Below, in pieces: positions 37,921 through 48,635 of a stretch of 64,000 bases of DNA. The stretch comes from Deinococcus aquiradiocola (GTDB lineage: Bacteria; Deinococcota; Deinococci; Deinococcales; Deinococcaceae). The notes below the pieces were generated by a model, which was not told where the DNA came from, did no database searches, and worked only from the letters and a program-made list of their open reading frames with translations. A program made the position numbers and the translations under genes. Position 1 is the stretch's first letter. Every line of letters starts with the position of its first letter. The stretch spans positions 186,001-250,000 of the forward strand of contig NZ_BMOE01000004.1 of the NCBI RefSeq assembly GCF_014646915.1, in the 5' to 3' direction.

Positions 37921-39210
37921 TCAGTCGAGGGGCTGGACGGCGTCGGTGCGGCCGAGCGCGACCGTGACCTGCACGTCGAAGGGCCGCAGGTCGAGGAGTG
38001 CCTGCACGTCCCCTGGCGTGACGCCCGCCACGCGCTCCACGGCCTCCTCGACGGTCACGAGGCGGCCGAGCGCGAGGTACTCCATCCCGAACCCGAACAG
38101 CTGCCCCTGCGGCGTCTCGGCACGCAGCAGGGTGGACACGGCGAGCTTGCGGGCAGCGCGGCGCACCTCGGCGGGCGTCACGCCGTCCCGCTGCAGGGTG
38201 ACCAGCGCGTCCCGGTACAGCGCGAGGACTTCCGCGCCGCGTTCCGGGTCGCAGGAGAAGCCGCCCTCGAACACGCCCGCCTCGCTGTACTCGGCGTGCG
38301 ACAGGTCGGCGCTGTCGGCGAGGCCGGTGTCGAGGAGCGCCCAGTACAGGCGGCCGTTCTCGCCGCCGACGATCTCGGACAGCACGGCGGCCGCCTCCCG
38401 CAGCGGGTGCGTGACGGGCACGCCGGGCGAGCAGACGGCGACGTGCAGGCGGCCGAGCGTGTCGTCCGTCAGGCGGTGCAGGGCGGGCGCGGGCGTGTGC
38501 GGGCGGGGCGTGCGGGTGGGCGCGGTGCGCGGCCAGTGCGCGCTGAGCGTCTCGGCCTGCGCGAGGAGGGCCGCCTCGTCGAGCTGGCCGGTCGCGACAA
38601 GCGTGACGGCGCCCGTCCCGTAGCGTTCCGTGAAGTTCTGCCGCAGCGCGTCCGGCGTGAGGGCCGCGACGGTCTGCGCCGTGCCGAGCACCTGATGGCC
38701 GAGCGGGTGGTCGTTCCAGTACGCGGCGCGCAGCGCGTCGAACACGCGCGATTCGGGCTGGTCGTCGTACATGGCGATCTCTTCGAGGATGACGCCGCGT
38801 TCCATCTCGACGTCCTCGGGGCGCAGGGCCGGTTCGAGCAGGACGCTGAGCGCGGCGAGCAGTTCGGGCGCCTGTTCGGGGAGGCTGGCGGCGTGGTAGA
38901 CGGTCGCCTCGTCGCTGGTGAAGGCGTTGGCGTGCCCGCCGAGCGCGTCGAGACGCATGTTGAGTTCGGTGCCGCTGACGTGCTCGCTGCCCTTGAACAT
39001 CAGGTGTTCGAGGAAGTGCGAGGCGCCCATCTCGGCGCGGCGTTCGTCTCGCGCGCCGGTCTGCACGAAGTACCCCATCGCGACGGTCTGCGCGAGCGGA
39101 TCGTGGGCGAGCAGGACGCGCAGGCCACTGCTGAGGGTGTGGACGGCGGGCGCTGCGCTGACGGATGGCTGGGAATTCATGCCTGCACCTGCTGACGGTT
39201 GGGGATTCAT
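37921..39210 (-). CDS. M16B zinc metallopeptidase (catalytic)
   Basis: A 429-residue peptidase with the inverted zinc motif HFLEH (His65-Glu68-His69) in [11 protein letters not shown], and [20 protein letters not shown] and [18 protein letters not shown] of the processing-peptidase family. ATG at 39210 overlaps the stop of the companion gene (ATGA) and has AGGAGG upstream. A second ATG 30 nt downstream sits in a duplicated start region. Cytoplasmic or peripheral; degrades small peptides or processes precursors. Confidence 0.9.
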   Translation of the reverse strand: MNPQPSAGAGMNSQPSVSAAPAVHTLSSGLRVLLAHDPLAQTVAMGYFVQTGARDERRAEMGASHFLEHLMFKGSEHVSGTELNMRLDALGGHANAFTSDEATVYHAASLPEQAPELLAALSVLLEPALRPEDVEMERGVILEEIAMYDDQPESRVFDALRAAYWNDHPLGHQVLGTAQTVAALTPDALRQNFTERYGTGAVTLVATGQLDEAALLAQAETLSAHWPRTAPTRTPRPHTPAPALHRLTDDTLGRLHVAVCSPGVPVTHPLREAAAVLSEIVGGENGRLYWALLDTGLADSADLSHAEYSEAGVFEGGFSCDPERGAEVLALYRDALVTLQRDGVTPAEVRRAARKLAVSTLLRAETPQGQLFGFGMEYLALGRLVTVEEAVERVAGVTPGDVQALLDLRPFDVQVTVALGRTDAVQPLD

Positions 39211-40460
39211 GCCTGCACCTCCTGCGGGAGGCCGAGCGTGACGATGTTCGGCTCGCCGGGATCCCAGCGGCGCAGGAAGTCGTTCACCTGCGTCAGGGTG
39301 AGGGCCTCGATCTGGGCGCGCAGTTCGCGCGGCTGCCGGACCGCGCCGAAGAGGGTCAGGTCGCGCGTGAGGGCGACGACGCGGCCGCGCAGGCTCTCCG
39401 CGCCGAACACGGTGCTGGCGATCAGGGCGGCGCGGGCCCGCTGGAATTCGGCGTCGGTCACGCCGGCCTTCAGGCGCGCGAACTCGCCGAGCATCACGTC
39501 GAGCGTCTCGGCGGCGCGGGCGGGCGTGCTGCCCGCGTACCCGCCCACGAAGCCCTGCGTGCCGAGCACCTGCGCGCCGATGCTGGCACTGTACGCGAGG
39601 CCGCGCTCCTCGCGCACCGCGACGAAGATGCGGCTGGCGCTCCCGCCGGACAGGACGCCCATCGCGAGGTGCCACGGGAGCCAGTCGGGGTGGGTGGGGT
39701 TCACGCCGCGCCAGTACAGCGACAGGTGCGCCTGGCTGGTGTCGCCGGGCAGGTGCGTGGTCAGGCCCGGCTGGAAGTGCAGCGGGACGCTGTGCGCCTC
39801 GCCGGTCCGCCAGTCGCCGAAGGTCGCGCGGACGAGCGCTTCGACCTCGTGCACGTCGTGGGCGGACACGACGCTCAGGATGCTGCCGGACGCGCCGTAG
39901 CGGCCGTAGAGGGCGCGCACGGTGTCCGGCGTGACGCCCGCGAGGCCCTCGCTGGTGCCGCTGGCGGGGTGCGCGTACCCGGCGTGCACGCCGTCCAGGG
40001 CCGGGAAGGCCCGCAGGCGCGCTTCCAGCGCGAGCTGTTCGGCGGGACTGTCGCGCATCGCTTCGAGGTCCTGCCGGGCGAGGTCGGTCAGGACCTCGAA
40101 TTCCTCGTCCGGCAGCTGGGGGCGCTGCACGAGGTCCGCGTACAGCTGCAGGGCCGGGCCGAGGTCGGCGTTCAGGCCGCTCACGGCGAAGCGGGTCGCT
40201 TCGGCGCCCACGCCACCGCCGCGCCGCAGGCCGAGATCGTCGAGCGCGTCCTGAAAGGTGCGCGCGTCGCGGTTCCCGGCACCCTTGCTCAGCCATTCCT
40301 CCAGCAGGGCTGCGCTGCCCTGCTCGCCCTGCGGGTCGTGGGCGCTGCCGAGCGGGACGCGGAGGTCCAGCGCGAAGCCCGGCCCGGGCCGCGTTTCGGC
40401 AGCCAGGGTCAGGCCGTTGGGGAGGGTGACGAGGTGGGTGGGTGGGGAGACAGCCTGCAC
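39207..40460 (-). CDS. M16B peptidase-like partner lacking the zinc motif
   Basis: A 417-residue M16 homologue in which HxxEH is replaced by [11 protein letters not shown], so it is probably not catalytic itself. It keeps the family's second half, including [24 protein letters not shown], which supplies the Arg-Tyr residues used by the partner. Known M16B enzymes often work as such active-inactive pairs. GTG start at 40460, with TATAGT ending 6 nt before it; first gene of the two-gene operon. Confidence 0.88.
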   Translation of the reverse strand: MQAVSPPTHLVTLPNGLTLAAETRPGPGFALDLRVPLGSAHDPQGEQGSAALLEEWLSKGAGNRDARTFQDALDDLGLRRGGGVGAEATRFAVSGLNADLGPALQLYADLVQRPQLPDEEFEVLTDLARQDLEAMRDSPAEQLALEARLRAFPALDGVHAGYAHPASGTSEGLAGVTPDTVRALYGRYGASGSILSVVSAHDVHEVEALVRATFGDWRTGEAHSVPLHFQPGLTTHLPGDTSQAHLSLYWRGVNPTHPDWLPWHLAMGVLSGGSASRIFVAVREERGLAYSASIGAQVLGTQGFVGGYAGSTPARAAETLDVMLGEFARLKAGVTDAEFQRARAALIASTVFGAESLRGRVVALTRDLTLFGAVRQPRELRAQIEALTLTQVNDFLRRWDPGEPNIVTLGLPQEVQA

Positions 40461-40559
40461 CGGGGGACTATACCGCCTGCACCGGCGCCGTTCTGGGCGC
40501 CGGTGCAGCATCTCCCCATTTTCCCCCCGTCTCGGACGGGCAGGGCCTGGGGGCGGGCC

Positions 40560-41009
40560 TCACATGGACATGAAGAAGGGCGGTTTGACGCCCACCTGGC
40601 GGGCCATCAGCCACATCTGGCCCTTGTGGTGCGCTTCGTGTGCGGTGAGCAGTTCGGCGAGCTGCGAGACGGGCATCTGGCGGCCACCGAAAGCGGGGAC
40701 GACGCGGGCGAAGTCCTCGTCGCTGAGGGCCGTGAGGGCGGCCGTGACCTGCTGGCCGCTGTCCTGCAGGCGCATGCGGGCTTCCTGCAGCGTCTGGCTG
40801 GGCACGACGTCGCGTGAGGGGGCCTGACCGCCGAGCGCGGCGAGGATGCCTCTGGAGGACGCGTCGAGGTGGTCGCCGAGCGAGATGAAGGTCATGGCGC
40901 CGTCCCAGGGGGCGTGCGTGGCGCTCTCCTCGGGAATTTCGGACAGCAGGGTGGTGAGGGCGGTGCGGTGGGCGAGGAAGGACTGCGCGAGGCGTTCGGC
41001 GTGGGTCAT
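40560..41009 (-). CDS. DinB-like protein
   Basis: A 149-residue four-helix-bundle protein of the DinB/YfiT superfamily: SLGDHLDASSRGIL supplies one metal histidine and LLTAHEAHHKGQMWLMAR supplies the other two. Members are metal-dependent transferases for small thiols, and the group is expanded in Deinococcus. TATCCT ends 6 nt before the ATG at 41009, so it is leaderless. Substrate unknown. Confidence 0.88.
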   Translation of the reverse strand: MTHAERLAQSFLAHRTALTTLLSEIPEESATHAPWDGAMTFISLGDHLDASSRGILAALGGQAPSRDVVPSQTLQEARMRLQDSGQQVTAALTALSDEDFARVVPAFGGRQMPVSQLAELLTAHEAHHKGQMWLMARQVGVKPPFFMSM

Positions 41010-41061
41010 GCCGTCAGGATAGAGCACGCGTGCGGGACGGTTCCGGGAGCGCGGCGACAGG

Positions 41062-41094
41062 CGAGGGGGCCGCCCGGTCTGGACGGCCCCCTCG
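41062..41094. terminator. Hairpin downstream of mscL
   Basis: CGAGGGGGCCG (41062-41072) pairs perfectly with CGGCCCCCTCG (41084-41094). It lies 22 nt beyond the mscL stop and ends that transcript; no T-run is obvious. Confidence 0.65.
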
Positions 41095-41115
41095 GGGTGT
41101 GCGGGTGTGGCGGGT

Positions 41116-41487
41116 TCAGCGGGCGCGCAGGGCGTCGCGGATCTCGGTGAGGAGCTTCTCCTCGGTGCTGGGGCCGGCCGGGGCGGCGGGCTTGGTCATG
41201 CGGTTGCGGAAGGTGTTGTACGGCACGACGACCGCGAGGTAGATGACGGCCATGGTGATGAGGAAGGTGATGACGGCCGTGATGAAGTCGCCGTACGGGA
41301 AGGCGACGCCGTTGATGACGAACTGACCACCGATCTTGCCGCCGCCCGTGACGAGCTTCAGGAGGGGGTTGATGAAGGCGGCCGAGAACGCGCCGACCAG
41401 CGCGGCGAAGGCGGCGCCGGTGACGACGGCGACAGCGAGGTCGACGATGTTGCCGTGCATGATGAAATCCCGGAATCCTTTAATCAT
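41116..41487 (-). CDS. mscL: Large-conductance mechanosensitive channel
   Basis: A 123-residue membrane protein forming the osmotic emergency valve. MIKGFRDFIMHGNIVDLAVA is the typical N-terminal helix and first span; VITFLITMAVIYLAVVVPYN is the second span; the C-terminal helix ends TEEKLLTEIRDALR. The Shine-Dalgarno is weak; AACAAT 6 nt before the ATG may act as a leaderless -10. The 200-bp region upstream holds a CCCCCGACGGGGG stem and a possible unrelated plus-strand promoter. Confidence 0.96.
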   Translation of the reverse strand: MIKGFRDFIMHGNIVDLAVAVVTGAAFAALVGAFSAAFINPLLKLVTGGGKIGGQFVINGVAFPYGDFITAVITFLITMAVIYLAVVVPYNTFRNRMTKPAAPAGPSTEEKLLTEIRDALRAR

Positions 41488-41642
41488 GTCTGCATTGTTA
41501 CCCTGAAGGAACTCTTCATCAAACCCCCCCGTCGGGGGAAAAGTCTAGACAACACCAGAAATCTCATATTCATGGCAGAGCAGGCGTATACTTGAGATTC
41601 ACGAAACAGAACGAACATGAACGGCCCCGACCGGAACAACGG

Positions 41643-41675
41643 CCGGGGCGAAGAACCCACCTCTCTTCGCCCCGG
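41643..41675. terminator. Hairpin downstream of the PDZ-radical SAM gene
   Basis: CCGGGGCGAAGA (41643-41654) pairs perfectly with TCTTCGCCCCGG (41664-41675) around a 9-base loop, just past the stop of the gene at 41692. A second GC-rich stem overlaps at 41620-41648. Confidence 0.75.
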
Positions 41676-41691
41676 CATGCGTACCCGAATT

Positions 41692-43176
41692 TCAGGCCTG
41701 ACCGCGCCCCCCACCGTCCTTGACGGCGTGCGCGCTCATCCCGAACTGCGGACCGCTGCTCGCCGCGTCCTGCAGGATCACGCGCGCCAGCTCACCCAGC
41801 GTGCTGCCGCCCGCCCGGACCGTCATCCGCAGGTCCGCGCTCAGCTCCGTGAGGCTCATGTTGTCCAGCATCAGTTCGGTGCCGTACCGCAGCGTGGTGG
41901 GCGGCACGATCAGCAGATCCGCCTCGCCCTGACTCACCGCGTGCCGGAAGCAGCGCCCCGTCAGCAGGCCCGCCACGGTCGTCACCTTGCCGAAGGTCTT
42001 GTTCTCCACGGCCCGCACCTCGATCTCCAGGCCCTCGATGGCCCGCAGCGGCTCCACCGCCCGGTCCAGACTTTCCGCGAACAGCAGGCCCGTCCCCAGG
42101 ATCACCCGGCGCGGCGAGGGCAGCGCCGCAGGCAGCTCCGGGAGCGGCTCGTGCAGGAAGTCGCGGATCATGCCGACGCCGTTCTCCAGCATCGGGAAGC
42201 CCTCGTACTCCTCCTCGTTCGGGAGCGCCTCGCCCGCCAGCAGGTAGAACTCGTCGCTCGGGAAGATGAAGCGCGTCCCGCGCTCGGCGAGCATCCGGCG
42301 CCGCCAGACGTTCGCGCGCCGCAGCACGTCCTGCGCCTCCTCGCGCGTGAAGGTCCGCACGTCCGGCAGGTTCTTGCGGTGATCGGTCAGCCCGATCGGC
42401 ACGACCGCCGCGCTGATCACGTTCGGGCGGGACGTCAGGTACGAGAGCGTCTCGTCGAAGTTGTCACCGTCGTTCCGGCCGGGCAGCAGCACGATCTGCG
42501 TGTACAGGTCGATGCTCTCCAGCCGCTCGATCATGTCCTGAATCTGCGTGACGGCCTGATCCTTGACCTTCAGCTTCCACCACTTCATCAGGTCCTGCCG
42601 CAACTCCTGATTGCTGGCGTGCACCGACACGTACAGCGGCGACAGGTTCTCGTTCAGGATGCGCTGCACGTCTCCCTCCGTCAGGTTCGTGAGCGTCACG
42701 AAACTGCCGTACAGGAACGACAGGCGGTAATCGTCGTCCATCACGTACAGGCTCTTGCGGAACCCGCGCGGCATCTGGTGCACGTAACAGAAATCGCACT
42801 TGTTCGCGCACTTGCGAATCCCGTCGAACAGCACCTCCTCGAACTCCAGGCCGGGGTCCTCCCACTCCACCTGGAAGCTGTACGTGAGGGCCTCCTCGTC
42901 CAGGCGGGTGGTGTGGTGGTCCTGAGGCACGAAGCCCGGCGCGACCTCGCGCTCCTGCGCGGGCCGGGACAGCTGCAGCGTCGCCACGCCCGCCTGCAGC
43001 GCGTGGCGGTACGCGAGCACGTCGGTCAGCGCCTGACCGTTCACGCGCAGCAGCAGGTCGCCCGGACGGACGCCCGCACGGTCGGCGGGACTGCCCGGCT
43101 CGACACTCTTGATGGGGGCGGGGTAGACCGGGTCCTGCGGGGCGGGTGAGGGTGAGAATAGGGTGCTGGCCGTCAT
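41692..43176 (-). CDS. PDZ - radical SAM - DUF512 protein
   Basis: A 494-residue protein: N-terminal PDZ-like domain (PIKSVEPGSPADRAGVRPGDLLLRVNG), radical SAM cluster in GIRKCANKCDFCYVHQMPRG (Cx3Cx2C), and the DUF512 C-terminal region (VPIGLTDHRKNLPDVRTF, IFPSDEFYLLAGEALP). The family is widespread but without an assigned reaction that I can name with certainty. TGGAGG lies before the ATG at 43176 and TAGACT about 50 nt upstream, so this gene has a leader. Confidence 0.9.
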   Translation of the reverse strand: MTASTLFSPSPAPQDPVYPAPIKSVEPGSPADRAGVRPGDLLLRVNGQALTDVLAYRHALQAGVATLQLSRPAQEREVAPGFVPQDHHTTRLDEEALTYSFQVEWEDPGLEFEEVLFDGIRKCANKCDFCYVHQMPRGFRKSLYVMDDDYRLSFLYGSFVTLTNLTEGDVQRILNENLSPLYVSVHASNQELRQDLMKWWKLKVKDQAVTQIQDMIERLESIDLYTQIVLLPGRNDGDNFDETLSYLTSRPNVISAAVVPIGLTDHRKNLPDVRTFTREEAQDVLRRANVWRRRMLAERGTRFIFPSDEFYLLAGEALPNEEEYEGFPMLENGVGMIRDFLHEPLPELPAALPSPRRVILGTGLLFAESLDRAVEPLRAIEGLEIEVRAVENKTFGKVTTVAGLLTGRCFRHAVSQGEADLLIVPPTTLRYGTELMLDNMSLTELSADLRMTVRAGGSTLGELARVILQDAASSGPQFGMSAHAVKDGGGRGQA

Positions 43177-43384
43177 GGCGCGTCCTCCAGGGGTGGCGGG
43201 GGGATCAGGGCCGCCCCGCAAGCATTGCAGTCTAACAGCAGGCCGAGCGGCCGGGTGAAACGCACGGCACACTTCACGCGCCCATACCCCAAGCCCACAC
43301 GCAGGCCGGGAACGGCTGGTGGCTGGAAGGGACAGCGTGATCTCCCCCCGTCACCGCAGCCCGGTCCTTCTAGAATGACTGGTC

Positions 43385-44206
43385 ATGACCACCCTGGCCC
43401 AGACCAAGAAGGCCCGCCCCGCTGACGAGTGGTCGAGCGGCGCCGTGTTCCGCCCGCTCGCGCAGCTTCTCGTCGGGCCTGCCGCCCGCGCCGGGCTGAG
43501 GCCCACACGGGTGGTGCTGTTTCACACGGCACTCGGCCTGCTGGCCGCATGGCAGGTCCGCCACGGGCGCGGGACGTTCACGTCGCGCGTCTCCCCTGCC
43601 CTGCTGATTCAGGTGAAGACGGTGCTCGACAATCTCGACGGGCAGCTCGCCCGCGCGACCAACCAGACGACCGAGACGGGCCGCTACCTGGATTCCGAGA
43701 TGGACGTGGTCGTGAACGCCGCCCTGCTGTCGGCGATTCTCGGCGTGCGGCGCGGCCTGAGCGCCACCCTCCTGCTGAATCTCATCATGACGGTGGAGTT
43801 CCTGTGGGAGCGCGACCACCGGGAGGCGCGCGGCGAGGTGTTCCGCGCGCCTCCCGCGCAGCACGGGGACGATCCGCGCGTGCTGGCCGTGCTGCGCGGC
43901 GCGTACGACGTGTACTTCCGGCCCCAGGAGCGCCTGCTGGGCGGGCTGTTCGAACGGCGCCTGCAGGCCACGCTGCCGGGAGAGCCGACGCCGGAGGACC
44001 GTGTCGCGTACACGCCCGTCCTCCTGAACACCGTGACCGCGAACCTCGGGCTGTCCACGCAGCTGCTCGCGCTGGGCGCGTGCGTGCTGGCGGGGCGGCC
44101 GGAGTGGTACGCGCGTTCGCTGCCGGTGCAGGCGGGCGTGCTGGGGGCGCTGCAGGTGTGGCGGGAGGGCCGGGTGCGGCGTGCGGCGCGGGCGCGGCGC
44201 GGCTGA
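43385..44206 (+). CDS. CDP-alcohol phosphatidyltransferase family protein
   Basis: A 273-residue membrane enzyme with the complete signature DGQLAR-x8-G-x3-D-x3-D ([18 protein letters not shown] followed by RYLDSEMD), which binds CDP-linked substrate and metal. Hydrophobic spans flank the site and recur near the C-terminus. Makes a phospholipid or a related phosphodiester; acceptor not predictable. TAGAAT ends 8 nt before the ATG, so it is leaderless. Confidence 0.88.
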   Translation: MTTLAQTKKARPADEWSSGAVFRPLAQLLVGPAARAGLRPTRVVLFHTALGLLAAWQVRHGRGTFTSRVSPALLIQVKTVLDNLDGQLARATNQTTETGRYLDSEMDVVVNAALLSAILGVRRGLSATLLLNLIMTVEFLWERDHREARGEVFRAPPAQHGDDPRVLAVLRGAYDVYFRPQERLLGGLFERRLQATLPGEPTPEDRVAYTPVLLNTVTANLGLSTQLLALGACVLAGRPEWYARSLPVQAGVLGALQVWREGRVRRAARARRG

Positions 44207-44289
44207 CGGCGGCCCTCTCGGCGGACGACCGGCGGGCATGGCGGCACTTGCTACATCCGGCCGCGCGCGCCCTGCGTTAGCGTGGGCGC

Positions 44290-44735
44290 ATGAACGTTCC
44301 CGCTCCCGAGTCGGCCTCTCCTCCGTCCACTCCTGCCCGCCGACCGCTGCTGTGCGTGGGGGCGCTCGTGCGCGGCCCGGACGGGCGGTACCTGATCGTG
44401 CGGACCACCAAGTGGCGCGGCGCGTGGGGCGTGCCGGGCGGCAAGGTCGAGTGGGGCGAGACGCTGGAGCAGGCGACCGTGCGGGAGTTCCGGGAGGAGG
44501 TGGGGCTGGCGCTGCAGGACCTGATGTACGTGCAGGCGCAGGAGGCGGTGCTGAGCGAGGAGTTCCGGGAGCCGTCGCACATGATGCTGATGGATTTCCT
44601 GGCGCGGACGGACGACACGGACGTGCGCCCGAACGAGGAGATCGAGGCGTGGGCGTGGGTGACGCTGGAGGAGGCGGCAGGCTACCCGCTCAACTCGTTC
44701 ACGCGGACACTGGTGGCGCGGGCGCAGGAGCGCGC

Positions 44736-44739
<4 letters not shown>
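44290..44739 (+). CDS. Nudix hydrolase, ADP-ribose/MutT-like
   Basis: A 149-residue protein with Nudix box [20 protein letters not shown] plus [18 protein letters not shown] is typical of the family that includes NMN adenylyltransferase-linked and ADP-ribose hydrolases. TAGCGT ends 6 nt before the ATG (leaderless). The SDR gene starts within its stop codon (GTGA), making a Nudix-SDR-AlkA operon. Confidence 0.88.
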
Positions 44740-45463
<724 letters not shown>

Positions 45464-45467
<4 letters not shown>

Positions 45468-46135
45468 CGCCGGACGCCGCGCCGCCTGGCGGTCCGCGCC
45501 GGGCGGTCGACACGGGCGGGCTGGACACGAATGGACTGGACGCTGCGCACCTGCACCTGTCGCGCGACCCGGTGATGGCGGACCTCGTGGCGCGGTACGG
45601 GCCGCTGGAGCCGCTGCGGCCCTCCCCGGACCCCTTCGCGGCGCTGGTGCGGGCGGTGCTGGGGCAGCAGCTGAGCGTGCGGGCGGCGTCGGCCATCGCG
45701 GCGCGGCTGGAGGCGGCGCTGGGCGTGCCGGACGCCGGGAGTGCGGGCGTGTGGCCACCGGACGCGGCGGGGCGCGTGCTGGCCCTGTCCCCGGACGCGC
45801 TGCGGGCGCTGGGGCTGTCGTGGGCGAAGGTGAGGACGGTACGGGCGCTGGCGGAGGCGGCGGTGGAGGGGAGCGTGGAGTTCGCGCATCTGGCCGGGCT
45901 GGACGACGAGGCGGTGATCGCGGCGCTGCTGCCGCTGCCGGGCATCGGGCGCTGGACGGCGGAGATGTTCCTGATGTTCTCGCTGGCGCGGCCGGACGTG
46001 TTCAGTCACGGGGACCTGGGGTTGCGGCGCGGGCTGGAGCAGTTCTATCCCGGCGCGGACCCGCTCGCGGTGGTGGCGGCGTGGTCGCCTCAGCGCACGC
46101 TGGGCGCGCGTTACCTGTGGCTCGCGCGGGACTGA
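45464..46135 (+). CDS. alkA: DNA-3-methyladenine glycosylase, AlkA-like
   Basis: A 223-residue HhH-GPD protein that excises alkylated bases. FAALVRAVLGQQLSVRAASAI, the helix-hairpin-helix LPGIGRWTAEMFLMF and the catalytic aspartate in FSHGDLGLRRG are in family order. The start is a GTG overlapping the SDR stop. The N-terminal about 35 residues lack the AlkA beta domain, as in shorter AlkA2-type enzymes. Third gene of the Nudix-SDR-AlkA operon. Confidence 0.88.
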
Positions 46136-46228
46136 ATGCGGGACTGGAGGGCGGCCTGCCACTCTGCCCGGCGAGGACGGCGGCGTTGCGCACTTCCTGA
46201 CAGCGATCTTGGGGTATTCTGACGCATA

Positions 46229-46918
46229 ATGAACTATCCCAGCCTGGTGTGGCACCTCAAACGCACAGAGCTGTTCGCCGATCTGGAGCTCAATGAACTG
46301 GAGAAGGTGGCGGCCACGACCCCTTACCGTTCCTATCAGCCTGGAGAGGTCGTTTACCGCATGGACGACCCGGCCGACGCCCTGTACTTTGTGCGCAGCG
46401 GGCTGATCAAGATCAGCAAGCTCTTCCCGAACGGTAAAGAAGCCATCCTGAGCGTCGTCGGTCAGCACGACACCTTCGGGGAACTGCTGCTGCAGCCCGA
46501 GGAGCGCCGCCCGACGCAGGCGGAGGCGCTGGAACGCACGACGCTGATCGTGCTGCCGCGCAACGAACTGCAGAAGCTGCTGGCCGTGAAGCCGGACCTC
46601 GCCATGAAGCTCATCCGGCTGATGGCGGCCCGGTTCTTCGAGGCGCAGGCGTGGACGGCGGAAGTCAGCGCGTACAGCGCCCCGGAACGCGTGGCGAGCC
46701 TGCTGTACCGTCTGGCGCGCGAGTTCGGGCGCAGTCACCCGCAGGGCACGGAACTGGCCCTGAAGCTCAATCAGGAGGACATCGCGCGGATGGTCGGCGC
46801 GACGCGCGAAACGGTCAGTCACTCGCTCGGGAAGCTGCGGGACGAGGGCGCGATCGTGCGTGCCCGGACGCCGATCATCGTGAATCTGGAGTCGCTCAAG
46901 AAGTACCTCGACCAGTAA
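46229..46918 (+). CDS. Crp/Fnr-family transcriptional regulator
   Basis: A 229-residue regulator with an N-terminal cyclic-nucleotide-binding fold (GEVVYRMDDPADALYFVRSG, KEAILSVVGQHDTFGELLL) and a C-terminal HTH (LNQEDIARMVGATRETVSHSLGKLRDEG). The recognition helix RETVSHSL is close to Crp's RETVGRIL, so TGTGA-type sites are expected. No cysteine cluster for Fnr-type sensing. TATTCT is 8 nt before the ATG (leaderless). A matching site lies upstream of liv. Confidence 0.92.
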   Translation: MNYPSLVWHLKRTELFADLELNELEKVAATTPYRSYQPGEVVYRMDDPADALYFVRSGLIKISKLFPNGKEAILSVVGQHDTFGELLLQPEERRPTQAEALERTTLIVLPRNELQKLLAVKPDLAMKLIRLMAARFFEAQAWTAEVSAYSAPERVASLLYRLAREFGRSHPQGTELALKLNQEDIARMVGATRETVSHSLGKLRDEGAIVRARTPIIVNLESLKKYLDQ

Positions 46919-46939
46919 CGGCCGGAACGGGAGGCGCAG

Positions 46940-47203
46940 ATGGGCGTGCAGGTGCACTACATCGAGGGGCACAGCGACCGCTGCGGGCCGGACATCACGC
47001 TCAGGCTGTCGGACCTGATGGCGGGCCTGGGTCACCTGCCGGGCTTCGTGGGCGCGGACCTGCTGTGCTCGCCGGACCAGCCGGGCCTGTGCCTGCTGGA
47101 GAGCCGCTGGCAGGGAGACGTGCCGCCGCTGGAGGTGCCGGTCGGCTGCAGGGCGTGGGCGTTCACGGTCACGGAGAGCTGGACGCCGCCCCCGCAGGCC
47201 TGA
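46940..47203 (+). CDS. Small protein, possible dimeric alpha/beta-barrel (ABM-like)
   Basis: An 87-residue protein starting 21 nt after the Crp-family gene, with GGGAGGCG before the ATG. The layout VQVHYIEGHSDRCGPDIT..., GLGHLPGFVGADLLCS, CLLESRWQGD loosely fits the antibiotic-biosynthesis monooxygenase fold, where one strand-helix-strand unit binds small molecules as a dimer. No catalytic residues can be named. Probably co-transcribed with the regulator. Confidence 0.55.
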   Translation: MGVQVHYIEGHSDRCGPDITLRLSDLMAGLGHLPGFVGADLLCSPDQPGLCLLESRWQGDVPPLEVPVGCRAWAFTVTESWTPPPQA

Positions 47204-47234
47204 AACGGCAGGCCTGAAGCGGCAGGCCTGAAGT
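47193..47234 (+). repeat. Three tandem 14-bp repeats over a stop codon
   Basis: CGCAGGCCTGAAAC-like units repeat three times (CGGCAGGCCTGAAG in the last two). The first unit contains the TGA stop of the preceding gene. Each unit contains AGGCCT, itself a palindrome. Downstream, GGGCGCGCC...GGCGCGC can form a stem. Confidence 0.75.
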
Positions 47235-47325
47235 GACTGGGCGCGCCGTCTCCCGTTCGGCGCGCAGCTGATCGTAACTTTAGACAGCCTCGTGCCCCCC
47301 ACCCCCGGCGCTATGATGAGCCGTT

Positions 47326-48225
47326 ATGAGCGCCAGCCCCGTTTCGCCCTCCCTGAGCGCCAAGACCCTCCTTGACCTCGTCAAGTTCGAGCACACGGTC
47401 TTCGCTCTGCCGTTCGCGTACGCGGGCATGCTGCTCGCGTCGATGCAGCTGCACGGGACGGGCTGGCCGGGGTTCGGGGTGCTGCTGTGGGTGACGGTCG
47501 CCATGGCGAGTGCCCGTACGGCCGCGATGGCCGCGAACCGCATCATCGACCGGGCCATCGACGCCCGCAATCCGCGCACGGCGGGCCGGGAGATTCCGGC
47601 CGGGAAGGTCAGTGTCGCTCAGGGGTGGGTGCTGGTGCTGGTGAGTCTGGTCGTGATGGCGTTCGCGTCGTGGCAGCTGAACCCGCTGTGCCTGGCCCTG
47701 ATGCCGCTCGCGGTGGTGTTCCTGATCGGGTACCCGTACACGAAGCGCTTCACGTGGCTGTGCCACCTGTGGCTCGGCATCACGGACGGCGCGGCGGCGG
47801 CGGGCGGCTGGGTCGCGGTGACAGGGCACTTCGGGCTGGGCGCGTGGCTGCTGTGGCTGGTCGTGATCTTCTGGATGGTCGGGCTGGATACCATCTATGC
47901 CACCATGGACTACGCTTTCGACCTCGCGAACGGCATCCGCAGCATTCCGGCCCGTTTCGGGATTCCGCGCGCACTGAAGATCGCGGCAGTCAGTCACGCG
48001 CTGACATTCGTGCTGCTGGTGGCGGTGGGCGTGGCGGTCGGTGCGAGCTTCTGGTACTACGCTGCGGCGCTGGTGATGGGCGGCATCCTGCTGTACGAGC
48101 ACCGGATCGTGAACCCGTCGGACCTGACGCGCGCGAACGTGGCGTTCTTCGACGCGAACATGTGGCTGGCCATCACCATGCTGGTCGGCGTGATCGCCGA
48201 CGTGACGTGGCGCACCCTCACCTGA
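47326..48225 (+). CDS. UbiA-family prenyltransferase (MqnP-like)
   Basis: A 299-residue membrane prenyltransferase with both aspartate motifs: [15 protein letters not shown] (NRxxDx3D) and [19 protein letters not shown]. About eight spans. In futalosine-pathway organisms the member of this family (MqnP) prenylates the naphthoate precursor, which fits mqnA and mqnE in this window, though an ubiquinone-type annotation is common. TATGAT ends 8 nt before the ATG, so it is leaderless. A small gene follows by 10 nt. Confidence 0.88.
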   Translation: MSASPVSPSLSAKTLLDLVKFEHTVFALPFAYAGMLLASMQLHGTGWPGFGVLLWVTVAMASARTAAMAANRIIDRAIDARNPRTAGREIPAGKVSVAQGWVLVLVSLVVMAFASWQLNPLCLALMPLAVVFLIGYPYTKRFTWLCHLWLGITDGAAAAGGWVAVTGHFGLGAWLLWLVVIFWMVGLDTIYATMDYAFDLANGIRSIPARFGIPRALKIAAVSHALTFVLLVAVGVAVGASFWYYAAALVMGGILLYEHRIVNPSDLTRANVAFFDANMWLAITMLVGVIADVTWRTLT

Positions 48226-48235
48226 CAGGCACGTC

Positions 48236-48589
48236 ATGGTGCAGGGTGGGCGGGTGAGCGCGGCGGCCCGGGCGGGCTTCGCGGACCTCGTGTCGCCTGA
48301 CGTGCTGGCCGCGTACCGGGACGGAAACGAGCGGCTGGCGGCGACGCTGCTGCACCGGGCGCGGCAGCGGCAGCGTCCCGGCACGGCCGAGTGGGCGATC
48401 CTGGAACGGCTGGAGGGACTGCTGTGGATCGCGGTGCAGCGCGAGGTGGAGGGCACCTTCGCGCTCGACCGGGCGGACCGGCTGCTGGACGCCCTGGCCG
48501 TGCGGTACCCGGCGCTGGGGTATCCGGGCCTGGAATGGCTGGACCCGGACGATGACAGGACAGGCGGGGCCGCCGAGGGCGCGGGGTAG
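48236..48589 (+). CDS. Small helical protein, unknown
   Basis: A 117-residue protein with no family I recognise. The middle (residues 15-95) is helical with regularly spaced Leu/Ala and Arg (LAAYRDGNERLAATLLHRAR, ILERLEGLLWIAVQREVEG), no signal peptide and no membrane span. Starts 10 nt after the prenyltransferase gene, so it shares its message. An alternative GTG start at about 48254 would shorten it. Confidence 0.6.
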   Translation: MVQGGRVSAAARAGFADLVSPDVLAAYRDGNERLAATLLHRARQRQRPGTAEWAILERLEGLLWIAVQREVEGTFALDRADRLLDALAVRYPALGYPGLEWLDPDDDRTGGAAEGAG

Positions 48590-48635
48590 GGCGGGACGGG
48601 AACGTGGGGCGGGGCGGGTACTCTACACTCTGTCC

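Noticed and set aside
41484..41573. A 29-codon minus-strand frame overlapping mscL by ATGA
   Set aside because: Its codons end in A or T unusually often for this genome, and no good start signal is seen. The overlap is probably chance.
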